Below are positions 29,201 to 39,268 of a DNA stretch of 64,000 nucleotides, piece by piece. The translations under genes and the position numbers were made by a program. Each line of letters opens with the position of its first letter. The stretch's first letter is position 1. Below the pieces are notes generated by a model that was given only the letters and a program-made list of their open reading frames with translations, was not told where the DNA came from and made no database searches. Source of the DNA: Eleginops maclovinus (Eukaryota; Chordata; Actinopteri; Perciformes; Eleginopidae); NCBI RefSeq assembly GCF_036324505.1, contig NC_086370.1, forward strand, positions 14,162,600-14,226,599, written 5' to 3'.

Positions 29201-31535
29201 TACAATAAGAAAAATAAGGAGGACTTATAATCAATTTAGAGGTTCATAAAAACATCACAAATCAAGCAAACACAAGAAACACATGTATTTTACAAGCCAC
29301 AGGCTCACCAGACAAAGAAAACACCAAGAAGCAAACTACTTCATCAATTCAAACCAAGTGAAATATGACACATGATGCATCAATGACTTTTCATGGCCAT
29401 GGATGTTACTAAAATAAAATATCTCTTTAAAACATATTTTCTTTGTCATTCCTACTCAGATACCCTTCCCTATATTTTACGTCCAGCCTGGATCTGTGGG
29501 TCTGTGTTACTCTCAATGCCACGTCATGTTTCTTAGTCTCGTCACTCTGACTCAAAGAATATAAAGTGACAGCACGGGTGAGTGCCAGTGGGCAGCAATG
29601 CAAAGGGCATACATAATTACAGTATGCACAGTAAATACACTGGGAGGTAGATGTTTCATTCTTGTCTCCAAGCTAGTACAGCAATTTTCTTACTTTCAAC
29701 TGATTTTCTGCCATTTGGAGCAGCATGTTACCTGTTTTTATGCCAAGCAAGGCTAGCCATAGGAATATAAATCTTTTAAGTTAAAACTTATGTTGACAAA
29801 ACTGTCACATTTCCATGACATCTTGGAGGAAGATCACTGATTTTGGGGCCTAAGCTGAAAGAGGAAATCTCTCTTGGATAAAGGTGGAGCATTGTTTCAG
29901 TAGACAGCTGAGCCTGAGCCAACCTCAAAGATGATTACTGCTTCAACACATTATTCATCAACAGGGTATGCTTGAGCCAGGGCTAGCCCACAGGCTGAGA
30001 GGAGGATCCAGAATTGGTGGACTTAATGGATCCAGAGACCGTCCAGGCAGCACAAACAGTCTGCAGGATGAGCTAAGTGCTATTCAGTCACTTAACATGG
30101 CCATTTGCTGACTTGGCATACAAGAAAATGTCAAATAATTAATTGTAATATAATATAAAAGAGTGAAAGAGAGAGAGAGAGAGGGGCAGCATGATAAAAG
30201 CATGGATAGGAAAAACACAGTGCTGCTCATCTCAAACTCCAATCACTGATGGTTACAAACTGCAGCAGCCTGTTCACATTAAATATGTCATGGATAATTG
30301 ATGGACCTTGGACATAAAATCTCTCCTGGTTGCACACACGGGGTGTGTTTATGTGCATGTGCATTTTGAGTTGTGTGCATGTACGTGTGTGTAATTGATG
30401 GGGCTTGGACAGGGATGCTGGCAGACCACCAGAGGGAAAATCAGGGACACTTTGCCAATGTCTTCCAGGCCCAGAACAAATCTGGCAAGAATCCTGCGCA
30501 GCTTATTGTCACTACACCTTTACCTGCAGCACCATTAAGCTTGAATTACACCTTCACTCAATCATAAATTGCATGTTCAGTGTATTAAAATACATATGAA
30601 CATACACACACATTTACTTACACTCATGTATGCACATAATGCTGGCACAAGTATAAGCTGGCTCAATCTTGCAAAGAAATGGCTGTCTCCTCCAGTGAGA
30701 TCATTATTATGATAACTAAAGCAGATATGTCTTCAGCGTGATGCTTACATCACCAAGGACACAAAGGGGGCGAGAGGAAGATGTGCATGCTGGCCTGAGA
30801 GCTAGCAGACATTACTCAGGCTAAAAATACATCAGCAACACTGTTTGGAGTAGTTGTGCTATGACACTGCCTGAACAATACTATTTCTGTCATGGACACT
30901 GTGCCTCTGCTGTACAGAGTTGCCAATCATGTTGACTATATTTATGAGTGCTTGGAATTAGAAAGCTGATTCACTCACTTAAAATGCAAGGACACATTCA
31001 TGCCAAGACAATTTAAATGTGACAGAGGGAAAGACAAAGACAGGCTGTCCCTGTCCATGGTGCTGACTGCTCCATCATCTTCACCACCGCTCAGCCTCCT
31101 CATCTTTGAGCCTACTGGATATTCCCTACCTGGAGGACATTGGTTTTCTTAATTGACAATGAAAGGGGGAAAAAAAACAAAAAGCACTACGTGTGATTAA
31201 AAGAACAATTTAAAAACTGTGGATATCTGTCTGTTATTACAGAGCTCAAAAAGTAAAATGAAAGTAAAGGAAATTGAGCTTCTGCATGAAAATGATGTTC
31301 ATACTCAAAGATAACCTGGCAGGACTCCGTGCTATTAGAGTTAAAATTCAAGTCCAAGCGGTGGAAATGATTTAATTAACAATTAACATTGTTAACCACG
31401 ATAAACCACATACATCGGAGGGAGAGCAGGCAACACATTCAGCTGCATTTTTTAGAAAAAACAAAGGTACATCATTTTCATGAAATTAAAGAGTAAAGGC
31501 ATCGTATGATCCGCATTTCTTACCTCTGTCGCCAT
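19774..31535 (-). CDS. GOLGA7B: GOLGA7B (golgin A7 family member B), complete
   Basis: Accessory subunit of DHHC palmitoyltransferases (Golgin A7/ERF4 family). Mammalian GOLGA7B binds ZDHHC5 and stabilises it at the plasma membrane, while its paralogue GOLGA7 pairs with ZDHHC9 (family knowledge). Coding exons on the - strand: 31535-31524, 26735-26610, 25779-25627, 21348-21247, 19860-19774. All junctions are GT-AG and phase 0, giving 159 residues. Visible landmarks: MATE start, [18 protein letters not shown], the cysteine motif [10 protein letters not shown] (Cys78 and Cys81, with Cys90 in FLCM; the family is palmitoylated in this stretch), the helix [22 protein letters not shown] and ERGMRV, then [10 protein letters not shown] and a Ser-rich tail. 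The Ser-rich tail is the feature separating GOLGA7B from the shorter GOLGA7. The gene is convergent with CRTAC1 and divergent from SFRP5. Confidence 0.95.
20162..20252 (+). repeat. (GT)n microsatellite in GOLGA7B intron 4
   Basis: GT array of about 90 bp with one GA interruption near 20243-20244. Confidence 0.97.
20975..21035. repeat. Fragment of a common dispersed fish repeat
   Basis: The segment around GCCTTGTTCAAGGGTACCTTG resembles the very common teleost dispersed repeat with a GCCTTGCTCAAGGGCACCT core. It is short and decayed; the assignment rests on recall of that motif. Confidence 0.35.
21247..21348 (-). CDS. GOLGA7B: GOLGA7B exon 4
   Basis: On the - strand the acceptor is ACTCCAG and the donor GTATCC. 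It encodes [20 protein letters not shown], then [14 protein letters not shown], near-identical to the family. The frame stays open after the donor, but the natural family continuation (IEIS-like) is found in the exon at 19860, so the exon is ended at GTT. Confidence 0.95.
21349..25626 (-). other. GOLGA7B: GOLGA7B intron 3
   Basis: 4.3-kb intron without recognisable genes. Near 24839 and 24899 a TTAGGGCCTC motif recurs about 60 bp apart in a moderately complex segment (24810-24960). The rest is ordinary AT-rich DNA. Confidence 0.6.
25627..25779 (-). CDS. GOLGA7B: GOLGA7B exon 3, palmitoylated-cysteine segment
   Basis: On the - strand the acceptor is TTTGTAG and the donor GTACTG. It encodes [31 protein letters not shown] and [16 protein letters not shown]. 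The CLAC pair and hydrophobic run are the membrane-associated core of the Golgin A7/ERF4 fold. 51 codons, phase 0 at both ends. Confidence 0.96.
25780..26609 (-). other. GOLGA7B: GOLGA7B intron 2
   Basis: 0.8-kb intron with nothing recognisable beyond splice sites. Confidence 0.7.
26610..26735 (-). CDS. GOLGA7B: GOLGA7B exon 2
   Basis: On the - strand the acceptor is TGCTCAG and the donor GTGAGC. It encodes [20 protein letters not shown], then [16 protein letters not shown] and SELDNR. The human protein has VHNLQELRR at the same place. 42 codons, phase 0 at both ends. Confidence 0.96.
26736..31523 (-). other. GOLGA7B: GOLGA7B intron 1
   Basis: 4.8-kb intron, mostly AT-rich, with a C10-type run near 27769-27778 and a short GA tract near 30170-30183. 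A B-box-like GGTTCAAATCC at 29001-29011 has no matching A box or cloverleaf and is not called a tRNA. Confidence 0.6.
31524..31535 (-). CDS. GOLGA7B: GOLGA7B exon 1 (MATE)
   Basis: Only 12 coding bases: ATG GCG ACA GAG followed by donor GTAAGA on the - strand. MATE-VHNLQ is the mammalian N-terminus and the next exon starts FHNLQ. The start context is AAC-ATG-G, with A at -3 and G at +4. It is far too short for ORF finding and was located from the family N-terminus and the donor. Confidence 0.88.
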
Positions 31536-31690
31536 GTTGCAGCAAGGAAGTGCCGAGGATCTGTCCCGTAGTCCCGTGCTGAAAGAGACTACCGTCTGCT
31601 CGTGCTGTGCGGGACACCGCGGCTATAGAGCAGGAGAACAAGGGCGCGTGCATTTGCGTGACTGAGCGCGCACACTGCGACTAGATTCGC
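31536..31690 (-). promoter_or_regulatory. GOLGA7B: GOLGA7B 5' UTR and promoter region
   Basis: A CpG-rich patch immediately upstream of the GOLGA7B ATG, in contrast to AT-rich DNA on both sides. It includes several GCGCG/CCGCGG-type runs (31617-31622, 31643-31648, 31667-31672) and a CTATAG sequence at 31623-31628 that is only weakly TATA-like. The transcription start is not determinable. Confidence 0.5.
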
Positions 31691-34655
31691 AGGGATGGAT
31701 AAAGTGTTTTATGCTAATTAGGCGACAAGATCTTGCTTATAAATGCACAAACCGAAAATGATTTGCACTCAGTCCTTTTCAGTCCTCAACGTAAGAAAAT
31801 AATCAATGCTATAACATATAGTCATGTTTTTTAGGTGGGTGCCTCTTTTTATGGGGTATTAATAATTTCATTGATCATTAATAATTCAAACAAAGTGCCT
31901 ATGTTTCCGTTTCTTTTTGTGATCACTCAAGCACCTCATTTCTTCACTTGAGTAAAGCTAAATAAATAATCAAATGTTCATTTACAAAGGCAATCCTTCA
32001 CACAATATCTGAACAGTAAATATTGAGTAGCTTTATTAGCACTATATCAACTTTTGCGAGAGAAGTATCAAAGCAATGCTCAGTAAGAATAGCAATCAGA
32101 AGTGCTACTGATACCAGAGATAAACAAAAAAAACAATTAAAATCAGTATAAAGTCACCAGAGAATGAAAATGCCCCCAAGGAAAAACATCTTGAATTTAA
32201 GCATTCACTTGCTACTGCAAGCAGTGAAGCTCAAATGTATTTAATTCCAAGCCTGTTTTCATATTAAGACAATGCACCAGTGTTTCCTCTAGCCAGCTCT
32301 GCTATCCTTGGTGCAAAGTGGCCATGCTGTGTTGGCCATAGGTTTAATGCACCCTCAGAAAGTACTAATATTAAACATTCATCAGAGCCCACTTGGGTGT
32401 TTTATATTGTCACGTTTATCCTTTTTCCAGCAGATCAAGGTCTTGCACCACTTGAATTTTTTACAAGGTTGACTTCAATTTCACAAATATGACCAAAAAA
32501 AAAGCTGCAGCCAAGATGAAAGCTCAGGTTTAACGCTCTTGACGCTCCCAAGGACAGGGAAATGTTTTGGATAAGATAAAGACTTTGAAAGAAGAGAGCG
32601 AGGCAAATCACTTTGATGAGGCTATTTTTGGTGTAAAACTCCTCTTGTCTGCAGTGCTACCTGTTTCACAATATGAGTGCTGAAATTAGCCACTATCTCT
32701 ATGACTACGATACACATTCCCAGAGGTATTTTTCAGATCACATTTGAAGCAGAGATACCTAAATGTACAAACAAATATATTCACTAAGACACGGCAAACA
32801 ACTCTTATGAATGGAAACATAATCCAAAAATAAGATGGAGGAGGTTTAACAAAATGAGAATTATGCAGAACTAATCTGATTCGCCAGGATCCTGCTGCTT
32901 TCTCTCACTCTCGCTTGGAAATGCATATCTAATCATATGCTCCCAGAGGTTCCCTTTGGGCTGTGTGTATTTATACTCACATTTCCAAGTTTTAGTATGC
33001 ATGTGTGTGAATTTTCTCTTTGAGGCTTACAGTCACACTATGACAAACTGTACAGAACACACTCACCATCACATAAACCTCAGCCTAAGGAACCTATCCA
33101 AAAGTAGAGCTCATTATCTGTGTTCATTATATGTGCATAATTTGTACTGAAGTGAAACAAAAAATCTCTAGCAACCATTTGAGGACTTATTGCTCATTCT
33201 TACAAGAATTCAACACTATTGGATTGGAGTTAAGCCAGAAACTTAGATCTGTACCTTTAAAGGGCAAAGACAAGTATTACAAACACAAATACAAAATGAA
33301 AGGTTGATAATTAGGTATTTTCCTGCGAAAAGATAAATATGAATATTTTTTTATTTGACGTTTATGTCAGCAAAGGATTACTGTTAGAAATTACTCATGA
33401 AAAGGTTTAATACAAGCATTTACTGATCTTCCACCAATAGGATAAGGCTAGGAAATGTCATTATGTCATGGAACATCTACTTGTTTTGGGTTCCTGGTAA
33501 GGGTTTGTTGACCCATTTATTCCCTGCTGCATTCCTCAGATTTTGAAGCTGTATGATGTCATGCTAATGTGGCTTTTTCCTCCTGATAGATTTATAAATA
33601 ATTCACATGACCACGAATACCCTTTTAAGGTCAATGTTCACGTGCAGAAAGTAATTTGGGGTTCTTTCAACACAATACAAATCCTGCTGCCTTTCTTTGA
33701 AGGGGCAAACGTTGAACATTTGATGGTGTGCCAGGTGAAGCCATTGTGTTACATAAATGAAAAAGGTTAACCAAAGCCAGCCTCTCTCAGTTTGATAAAC
33801 CCTCAGCTTTGTTTGTTTGACTTACAATACATTTACCACTTCATACAATCCATGTAATAGTTGTTTTTCTGGACCATAATGTTTAGACGGACATCAACAC
33901 AACAAAAGAGCAACCTGGATCTGTGGTGAAGTAGTGGCTTCAGCTAGTTTGCATGTACAGTTTGTACAGTATTTATATCACAGATTGTAGAGTACATTTG
34001 TTCACAGGAGTGATAGATATGTACATTTGTTTATACAGTATGTTAAGTGGAATAGGAAAATGTTAGGTCTTGGTTTTTTGATGGTTTTATTTTGGTTTCC
34101 TGCAGATTCAAGCAAGCTGGAGAAAAAGAGTAAGTTGTTTCATTTGAAATGTCCGTCATGGCAGAACACATGCATTCTTTTCCATATTGAGAAAGAAGAT
34201 GCCTTCATATTACATCTCCTTTAAGTCTTCCAGCCTGTCTGAATCTGCACTTCAGCAGAAAATAATAACTTTGCCACAGCCTTAAATTATCATTATGACC
34301 CGTAGCAGTGTGCACGCCGGCACACACACACTCACATAGTGCAGTCAAATATTGCCTTTTTTCACATTTCATCCTTCATGAAATATTTATTCCAGCAAAA
34401 CATTCATGGTTTCAGCTTCACTCCAAAAACTGCCTCTCTCTATTTGAAGCCGGTGCTGTGAAGTGTTGAAGATGGTAATGCTGACCCTGCAATGAAAAGG
34501 AAAACGGAACCAAAGAAAACACTAACTATACCTGCGGTTTCTCAGCTCTCATGTCCTTAGACTTGCCAAGTTAAGGTATTATTAGGGACTTTCTAGGGGT
34601 GTCTTGGTTAACGTGAGCAGAAAACGTATACATATAAGTATATCCTCATGTGATG
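31691..34655. other. Intergenic DNA upstream of GOLGA7B
   Basis: AT-rich intergenic sequence with no recognisable gene or element. Short open frames here lack any family resemblance. Confidence 0.6.
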
Positions 34656-34660
34656 ATTGA

Positions 34661-34910
34661 CACGAAGAAGGAAGGAACCCTTAATCGTCCCACAGAGGAG
34701 AAATTTACATTCTGCATTTGACCCATCCTAGTGTTGGGAGCAGTGGGCTGCTTTACTGTATGTGCGGCACCCTGGGAGCAGTGTAAGAAAAACGTTGCCT
34801 TGCACAGGGACAACTCTGCAGCACTTGGTCTTTCAGGGACTTGAGCCAGTGACCTTCTGGTTCCTAAGCCAAGTCCCTACATACTTCGCCACCACAGCCC
34901 CATTCCTATG
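34661..34910. repeat. Dispersed teleost repeat, decayed copy
   Basis: Contains the recognisable blocks AATTTACATTCTGCATTTGA followed by CCCATCCT, a GGGAGCAGTG segment, GACTTGAGCCAGTGACCTTC and CTTCGCCACCACAGCCCC. In this order they mark a repeat found in thousands of copies in fish genomes. Recognition is from memory of the motif order; family name not assigned. Confidence 0.55.
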
Positions 34911-35092
34911 GGAAGCTATAATAGCTTTGATATTGTCAGTCAGTGTTGTCCTTGTTGTTTGTGACGGTCCAAAACCACAGATCCCAGATATCTGTGATCT
35001 TTGACTTTTACCACAATAACACAAATGTGTTTGTTTGAGTGTTCGGTCGTCGTCATGAAAACTCTTATTGTCTATGTGACTGTGCTGTCCTG

Positions 35093-35127
35093 GAATGTTG
35101 ACCTGTCCCTCTTCTTGGCAATCGAAT
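35093..35127 (+). repeat. Short dispersed direct repeat, copy 1
   Basis: 35-bp stretch GAATGTTGACCTGTCCCTCT... ending GGCAATCGAAT. It differs at three positions from the copy at 35749-35783. Probably part of a longer decayed element. Confidence 0.6.
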
Positions 35128-35748
35128 AAGAGTTGAAAAAAGTTTAAACCAGATTGTCTGTCCTGGGAGGTTTGCAGACAGTGAAAATGATTGCCCAAAC
35201 TGCGAGATCTGAGCGCTGGCTCGGATTTGTTTGTGCAGTGCAGCTGGTATGTGTCTTTCAGTTTCATCAGCTTTTACTTTTGCATGCACACTCTACCTGT
35301 AGGCAGTGATGCATGAGATTTGTGTTCATGCATACCGTGTTTTCTATCTCCGAGTTGTCTGGGCATTGAGCCACAGCAAACACTCTTCTCCTATTGACTT
35401 AACCACAAGTTGAGAATCTCTCAGAGACACAAATACACAGATACTGTCAGAGGAGCACATTGAAAGAGATCTTGTTCTATCCCAACATGACAGGAAATGA
35501 GAAGTCTCTAACCAAAAAACGTATTAACTTGGAATCTTTAAAAGTAAATAAACATCTACTCGAATGCCTTCCAACATTTCAGATACCAAAGTAGAACTAA
35601 ATAGAACTCCACAAGTCATCTTTTTTTCAGCGAGTCCGCCTTTTGGATCTGTCTACCACACATCCTCCACCCTTCATGAATACAGGCTGGATTATTGGGT
35701 GTATGTTTGTGCGTCTGTGTCCTGTCAACAGTTGGCCTGCTCCCGCAC

Positions 35749-35783
35749 GAATGTTGATCTGTACCTCTTGCTGGCAATCGAAT
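35749..35783 (+). repeat. Short dispersed direct repeat, copy 2
   Basis: Same orientation as copy 1, 656 bp downstream, 32 of 35 positions identical by eye. The flanks are only faintly similar. Confidence 0.6.
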
Positions 35784-36176
35784 CTGCGTTTAATACTTTT
35801 CATATCGGAGCCAGCGGATGTTCTCATTTCTGATATCAATGCTGGCTGGGTAAAACTTGCAAAACAGCTGGGATAATAGTTTTCAAAAGACACAATTCCA
35901 TCTCTCGTCTCACACATCATTACAGGGAGAAACATCTGAGAAATGAGAAGAAGATATTTGGAAGAGAATAATCCACTCATCCACTGCTGCAAAGAACAAA
36001 AAGAAAAGAGTTGATGAAAAATAATAAATAGTTGGCAAGAAATTGGCTAATTATAAGATATTTGAAAAAGAAAAGAGTGAAGGACACCCACAGAGTCATC
36101 TGTTTCTGAGAAGTTACACAAAAGTGAAGCTTGTTAGAGGAATAACAGGGAAAAGTTGGCCACAGCTAAAGCCAAG

Positions 36177-36389
36177 TTCACACTAAACGATCTTTAGCCC
36201 AATCGGCCGCTCCCAGACGGATTTTGGAGCTCGGGGACGAATCGGCGCTAAATCGGCGCTCGGCACTCGGCGTCTGATCTTTATGTGTGAACTGCTCAAG
36301 AGCGAGGTGAGAGACTCCCCGACGCCTGACAGATATCTAGCAAGCTAAATATCTGGACCTGTCGGCGACTCCAAATCCTGTAGTGTGAA
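36177..36389. mobile_element. Non-autonomous DNA-transposon-like element (MITE-like)
   Basis: 213-bp block bounded by imperfect terminal inverted repeats: TTCACACTAAACGAT at 36177-36191 and, inverted, TTCACACTACAGGAT at 36375-36389. It is GC-rich (repeated ATCGGCGCT and CTCGGC motifs) and non-coding, and is flanked on both sides by AAG, a possible 3-bp target duplication. Similar small elements are common in fish. The superfamily is not assigned. Confidence 0.6.
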
Positions 36390-36494
36390 AAGGGTAAAAG
36401 CCCAGGGGAGGAGCTGCACAACTTTCAAAAAAGAAGAAGCGTTGTCCTACGCAACAAGTCGACACATGCTGTAGTTTCACTTACTGTACACTAT

Positions 36495-36690
36495 TGTAGT
36501 GTTACTATCCGTGGGTTACTAACTTAATCACTATCTATACATTCATACACGGAGACGAGGATGCAGCACAAGTCTCATGTTTTACTGGCGGGGAAATCAC
36601 ACACCCAGACAAGATCAGAGTATTACAGAACTCAGTAGTGGTGGCAGTCCAACACAATCGAGCACCTAGTGCTCGATCCAATACACCACA
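36495..36690 (-). mobile_element. Candidate 3' LTR of the gypsy-type element
   Basis: On the - strand the block starts TGTGGTGTATTGG and ends GTAACACTACA, giving TG...CA termini with short inverted ends (TGTRGTGT). A purine-rich tract (AAAAGAGGGA, 36700-36691 on the - strand) directly precedes it, as expected for a polypurine primer. It lies about 300 bp downstream of the integrase C-terminal frame. It contains a perfect 9-bp inverted repeat with a 3-nt loop at 36657-36677. At 196 bp it is short for an LTR, and no second copy was found. Confidence 0.5.
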
Positions 36691-37006
36691 TCCCTCTTTT
36701 CCAACTGAGATGTGGCCTGCTAATCAGTTACTTCAACAGTAGACTCTTTACGAAACCATTAATGCTATGGCATCAACATTGAACATGTCTTTTCTACTTG
36801 CATACCTCAATGATTAATAAAGCATGTTTTCGATTGACAAATGACTATCATTAAACACCATAAGCCATTTTCTTTTTTTTACATTCTGTTGGTTGAAACG
36901 TAAACATTTTGAACATTCAACACTTGAAACATTTCAGGTTAAACAACTCTTATACTCTCCCCCACCCTTTTTTTTTGGAAACACACATAAAGGATCACAT
37001 GAAACA

Positions 37007-37366
37007 TCAGTCATTGTATCTTGCAGGGCGTCTAACCGCTCTGCCGCACCGTGTGTAGCATGTGGGTGTACTGCCTGTAGTCACAGGAGGCGGTTCGTGA
37101 GGTGGCAAGTCCTGTGGTGGTGAGTCCACTGGCGGTGTGTCAAAATGTTCGTCACTGTCAGTGTCTCTGAATAGGCTCGGATGTATCTTCCTCAGATGTC
37201 GCCTGTTCCTTCTTTGCGTCCTTCCAGCCGGCGTCTGTACAATGTAGGAGCGTGGTTCATCTCGCTGTCGGATGACAACCGCAGGCTCCCAGCCGCGCCG
37301 TGTTTGCATGTGTACGGTGTCTCCTGAGGTCAACACCGGCAGGGGCTTTGTTTGCACGCTGGTCAT
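37007..37366 (-). pseudogene. Gypsy-type integrase C-terminal part, separate frame
   Basis: Open frame with TSGDTVHMQTRRGWEPAVVI and a basic RTQRRNRRHLRK stretch, typical of the region after the integrase core in Ty3/gypsy elements. It overlaps the preceding integrase fragment in a different frame, so an indel near 37340-37366 has broken the polyprotein. The end of the frame is rich in Pro. Not a functional gene. Confidence 0.75.
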
Positions 37367-37679
37367 AGCGTAGTTTTTGGCAGAACTGCAGGTCTTGGAT
37401 TTTGCTGTGAATGTGCTGTGGGACTGACTGTATCAGCACGGCACTGGAGCACGGAAGTGTGCTTCGTAAAACTCTTCCCATCAACATCTGTGCAGGTGAG
37501 ACTTTCAGTCCAGTCACCGGTGTGTTCCTCAGTGACAGCAACACCAGATGTGGATCAGTGCCTGTCTGCATTGCCTTCTTCAGCGCATGTTTTACAGTCT
37601 TTATGGCTATCTCAGCCATGCCATTTGAAGAGGGAAAACCTGGGCTGGAGTGTGAGTTTGAACTCCCATGAAGCTGCAA
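37257..37679 (-). pseudogene. Gypsy-type integrase core, 3' part (DDE glutamate)
   Basis: Contains SSPGFPSSNGMAEIAIKTVK, which carries the catalytic Glu of the DDE integrase, followed by ALKKA and LSLRNTPVTGLKVSPAQMLM, the usual downstream block. It is in a different frame from the upstream RNase H/integrase frame; the shift lies at about 37655-37675. The frame then runs off where the next shift occurs. Confidence 0.85.
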
Positions 37680-38766
37680 ATGATTTCATCTCATAGCTGG
37701 CAAATGGGACATGGTCACTCACTATTTCCTTAGGAATCCCGTGCCTGGCAAACACAGACTTCATCTTCTGTATCACTGTATAGGCTGTTTTGTCAGATAT
37801 GTTGAGCACTTCAGGATATTTGGTCAGGTAATCAACTAACAACAGGTATGACTGACCGTGTAGCTCAAAGATGTCAGCTCCGACTTTCATCCATGGCAGT
37901 TCTGGAACCTGATGTGGCATGAGTGGCTCAGCCTGCTGTTTGGGTTGTAGCTGCTGGCACTGCACGCACCTTCCCATCATTGCTTCTATATCTCGTGCCA
38001 TGTCGGGCCAGTACAGAGATTTTCTTGCTTTAGCCTTTGTGCACTGCACTCCTTGGTGTGCAAGATGCAGCTTCTCCAAAATCGTGCTCCTGAAGCTCTG
38101 GGGTATGATGATTTTGTCTCCGACCAAGACAATGTCATTCTCCATGCTTATCATGTCCTTTACTGCCCAGTAGGCATGTAGTTTCCTGTCCAGACTTTTC
38201 TTTTTCATGGGCCAACCATTCTTGCGTTTCTCACACACAGCTTGTAGCACACTATCTGCTGCCGTTGCCTTTTTTAGCTGGCTGAGCGTTTCCTCGCTCA
38301 AGGCATCTGTGGCCTCCAAGGCATACACAACTCTCTCATCACAGGGGTCCTCATCAATATTGTCACCTTCCCTGCTTGCTGTAGCGCGTGAGAGTGTGTC
38401 AGCAATGTACATGTGCTTGCCTGATGTGTATGTTACATTTAGATCGTACCTTTGCAGTTGTAAAAGCATACCTTGCAGCCGTGCGGGTGCCTTGCTCAGC
38501 GGCTTGCGCATGATGACCTCTAGAGGCTTATGATCGGACTGCACAGTTACTGGTCTGCCGTAGACATACTGGTGGAATCTCTTAGCAGCCAACACTATAG
38601 CCAGCAACTCTTTCTCTATCTGTGCGTACCTCTTTTCTGTGTCGGTGAGTGCTCGTGAGGCATAGCACACTGGGCGGCCCTCTTGCATCAGACAGGCTCC
38701 CAGTCCATCCTTTGAGGAATCAGCTTGTAGTGTGAGAGGCTGCTTGTGATCGTAGTACCTCAGCAC
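37612..38766 (-). pseudogene. Gypsy-type pol fragment: RNase H, zinc-binding and integrase core
   Basis: 384-codon frame. RNase H: LQADSSKDGLGACLMQEGRP, RYAQIEKELLAIVLAAKRFH, SDHKPLEVI and the closing DTLSRA (about residues 10-130). HHCC integrase finger: LHLAHQG...C-x-x-C, with YWPDMARDI between. Integrase core: VGADIFELHG with the first Asp, LLLVDYLTKYPEV, and SDHVPFAS with the second Asp, where SDNG is usual. A frameshift follows before the glutamate block. Upstream, an in-frame TAG directly after DVAW (near 38826) and a shift separate it from reverse transcriptase. The element is therefore dead. Confidence 0.93.
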
Positions 38767-38827
38767 TGGGGCTTGTGTGAGGGTGGTCTTCAGTGTCTTT
38801 AGTGCTGAACTGTGGTGCGGGGCACCA

Positions 38828-39268
38828 CTACCACGCTACATCCTTCTTGAGCAGTTGTCTGAGGGGTGCCGTGAGTGAGGCTTCATTTGGTATGTATTGT
38901 GCCAGGAATGTTGTCATTCCCAGCAGACGTTGGAGACTTTGTTTGTCTTCAGGGTTTGGCATGTCGACGATCGCCCTGACCTTTGTGTCATCAGCTCTCT
39001 GTCCTGCTGCCGTGATGATGTGTCCCATGTATTTTACAGTGTCAACTTTAAACTGTATCTTGTCTTTGTTAAATTTCACATTTGCAGTCTTTGCTCTCTC
39101 CATCACTTTCTGCAGGATTTCATCGTGTTCCCGCTCTGATGACGCTGCGATGATCATGTCGTCTGCTATAACGTACACACCTGGGATATCACCGAAGGTC
39201 TCACAGTTCTTTTGCTGGAACACTTCGCTGGCAGATTTGATCCCGAATGGTTGAGACGAACGGCCCAC
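38828..39268 (-). pseudogene. Gypsy-type reverse transcriptase, C-terminal half
   Basis: Frame reads QPFGIKSASEVFQQ, then YVIADDMII (the catalytic DD box, as IADD instead of the common VDD), DKIQFKVDTVKYMGHIIT and LQRLLGMTTFLAQYIP, the thumb/connection signature of Ty3/gypsy polymerases. It stops at TAG after KKDVAW. The region N-terminal of PFG is unrecognisable: the similarity ends abruptly near 39260, where the anomalous block begins. Confidence 0.92.

Noticed and set aside
38793..39254. 153-codon + strand frame
   Set aside because: Antisense of the reverse transcriptase fragment, which is clearly coding on the - strand.
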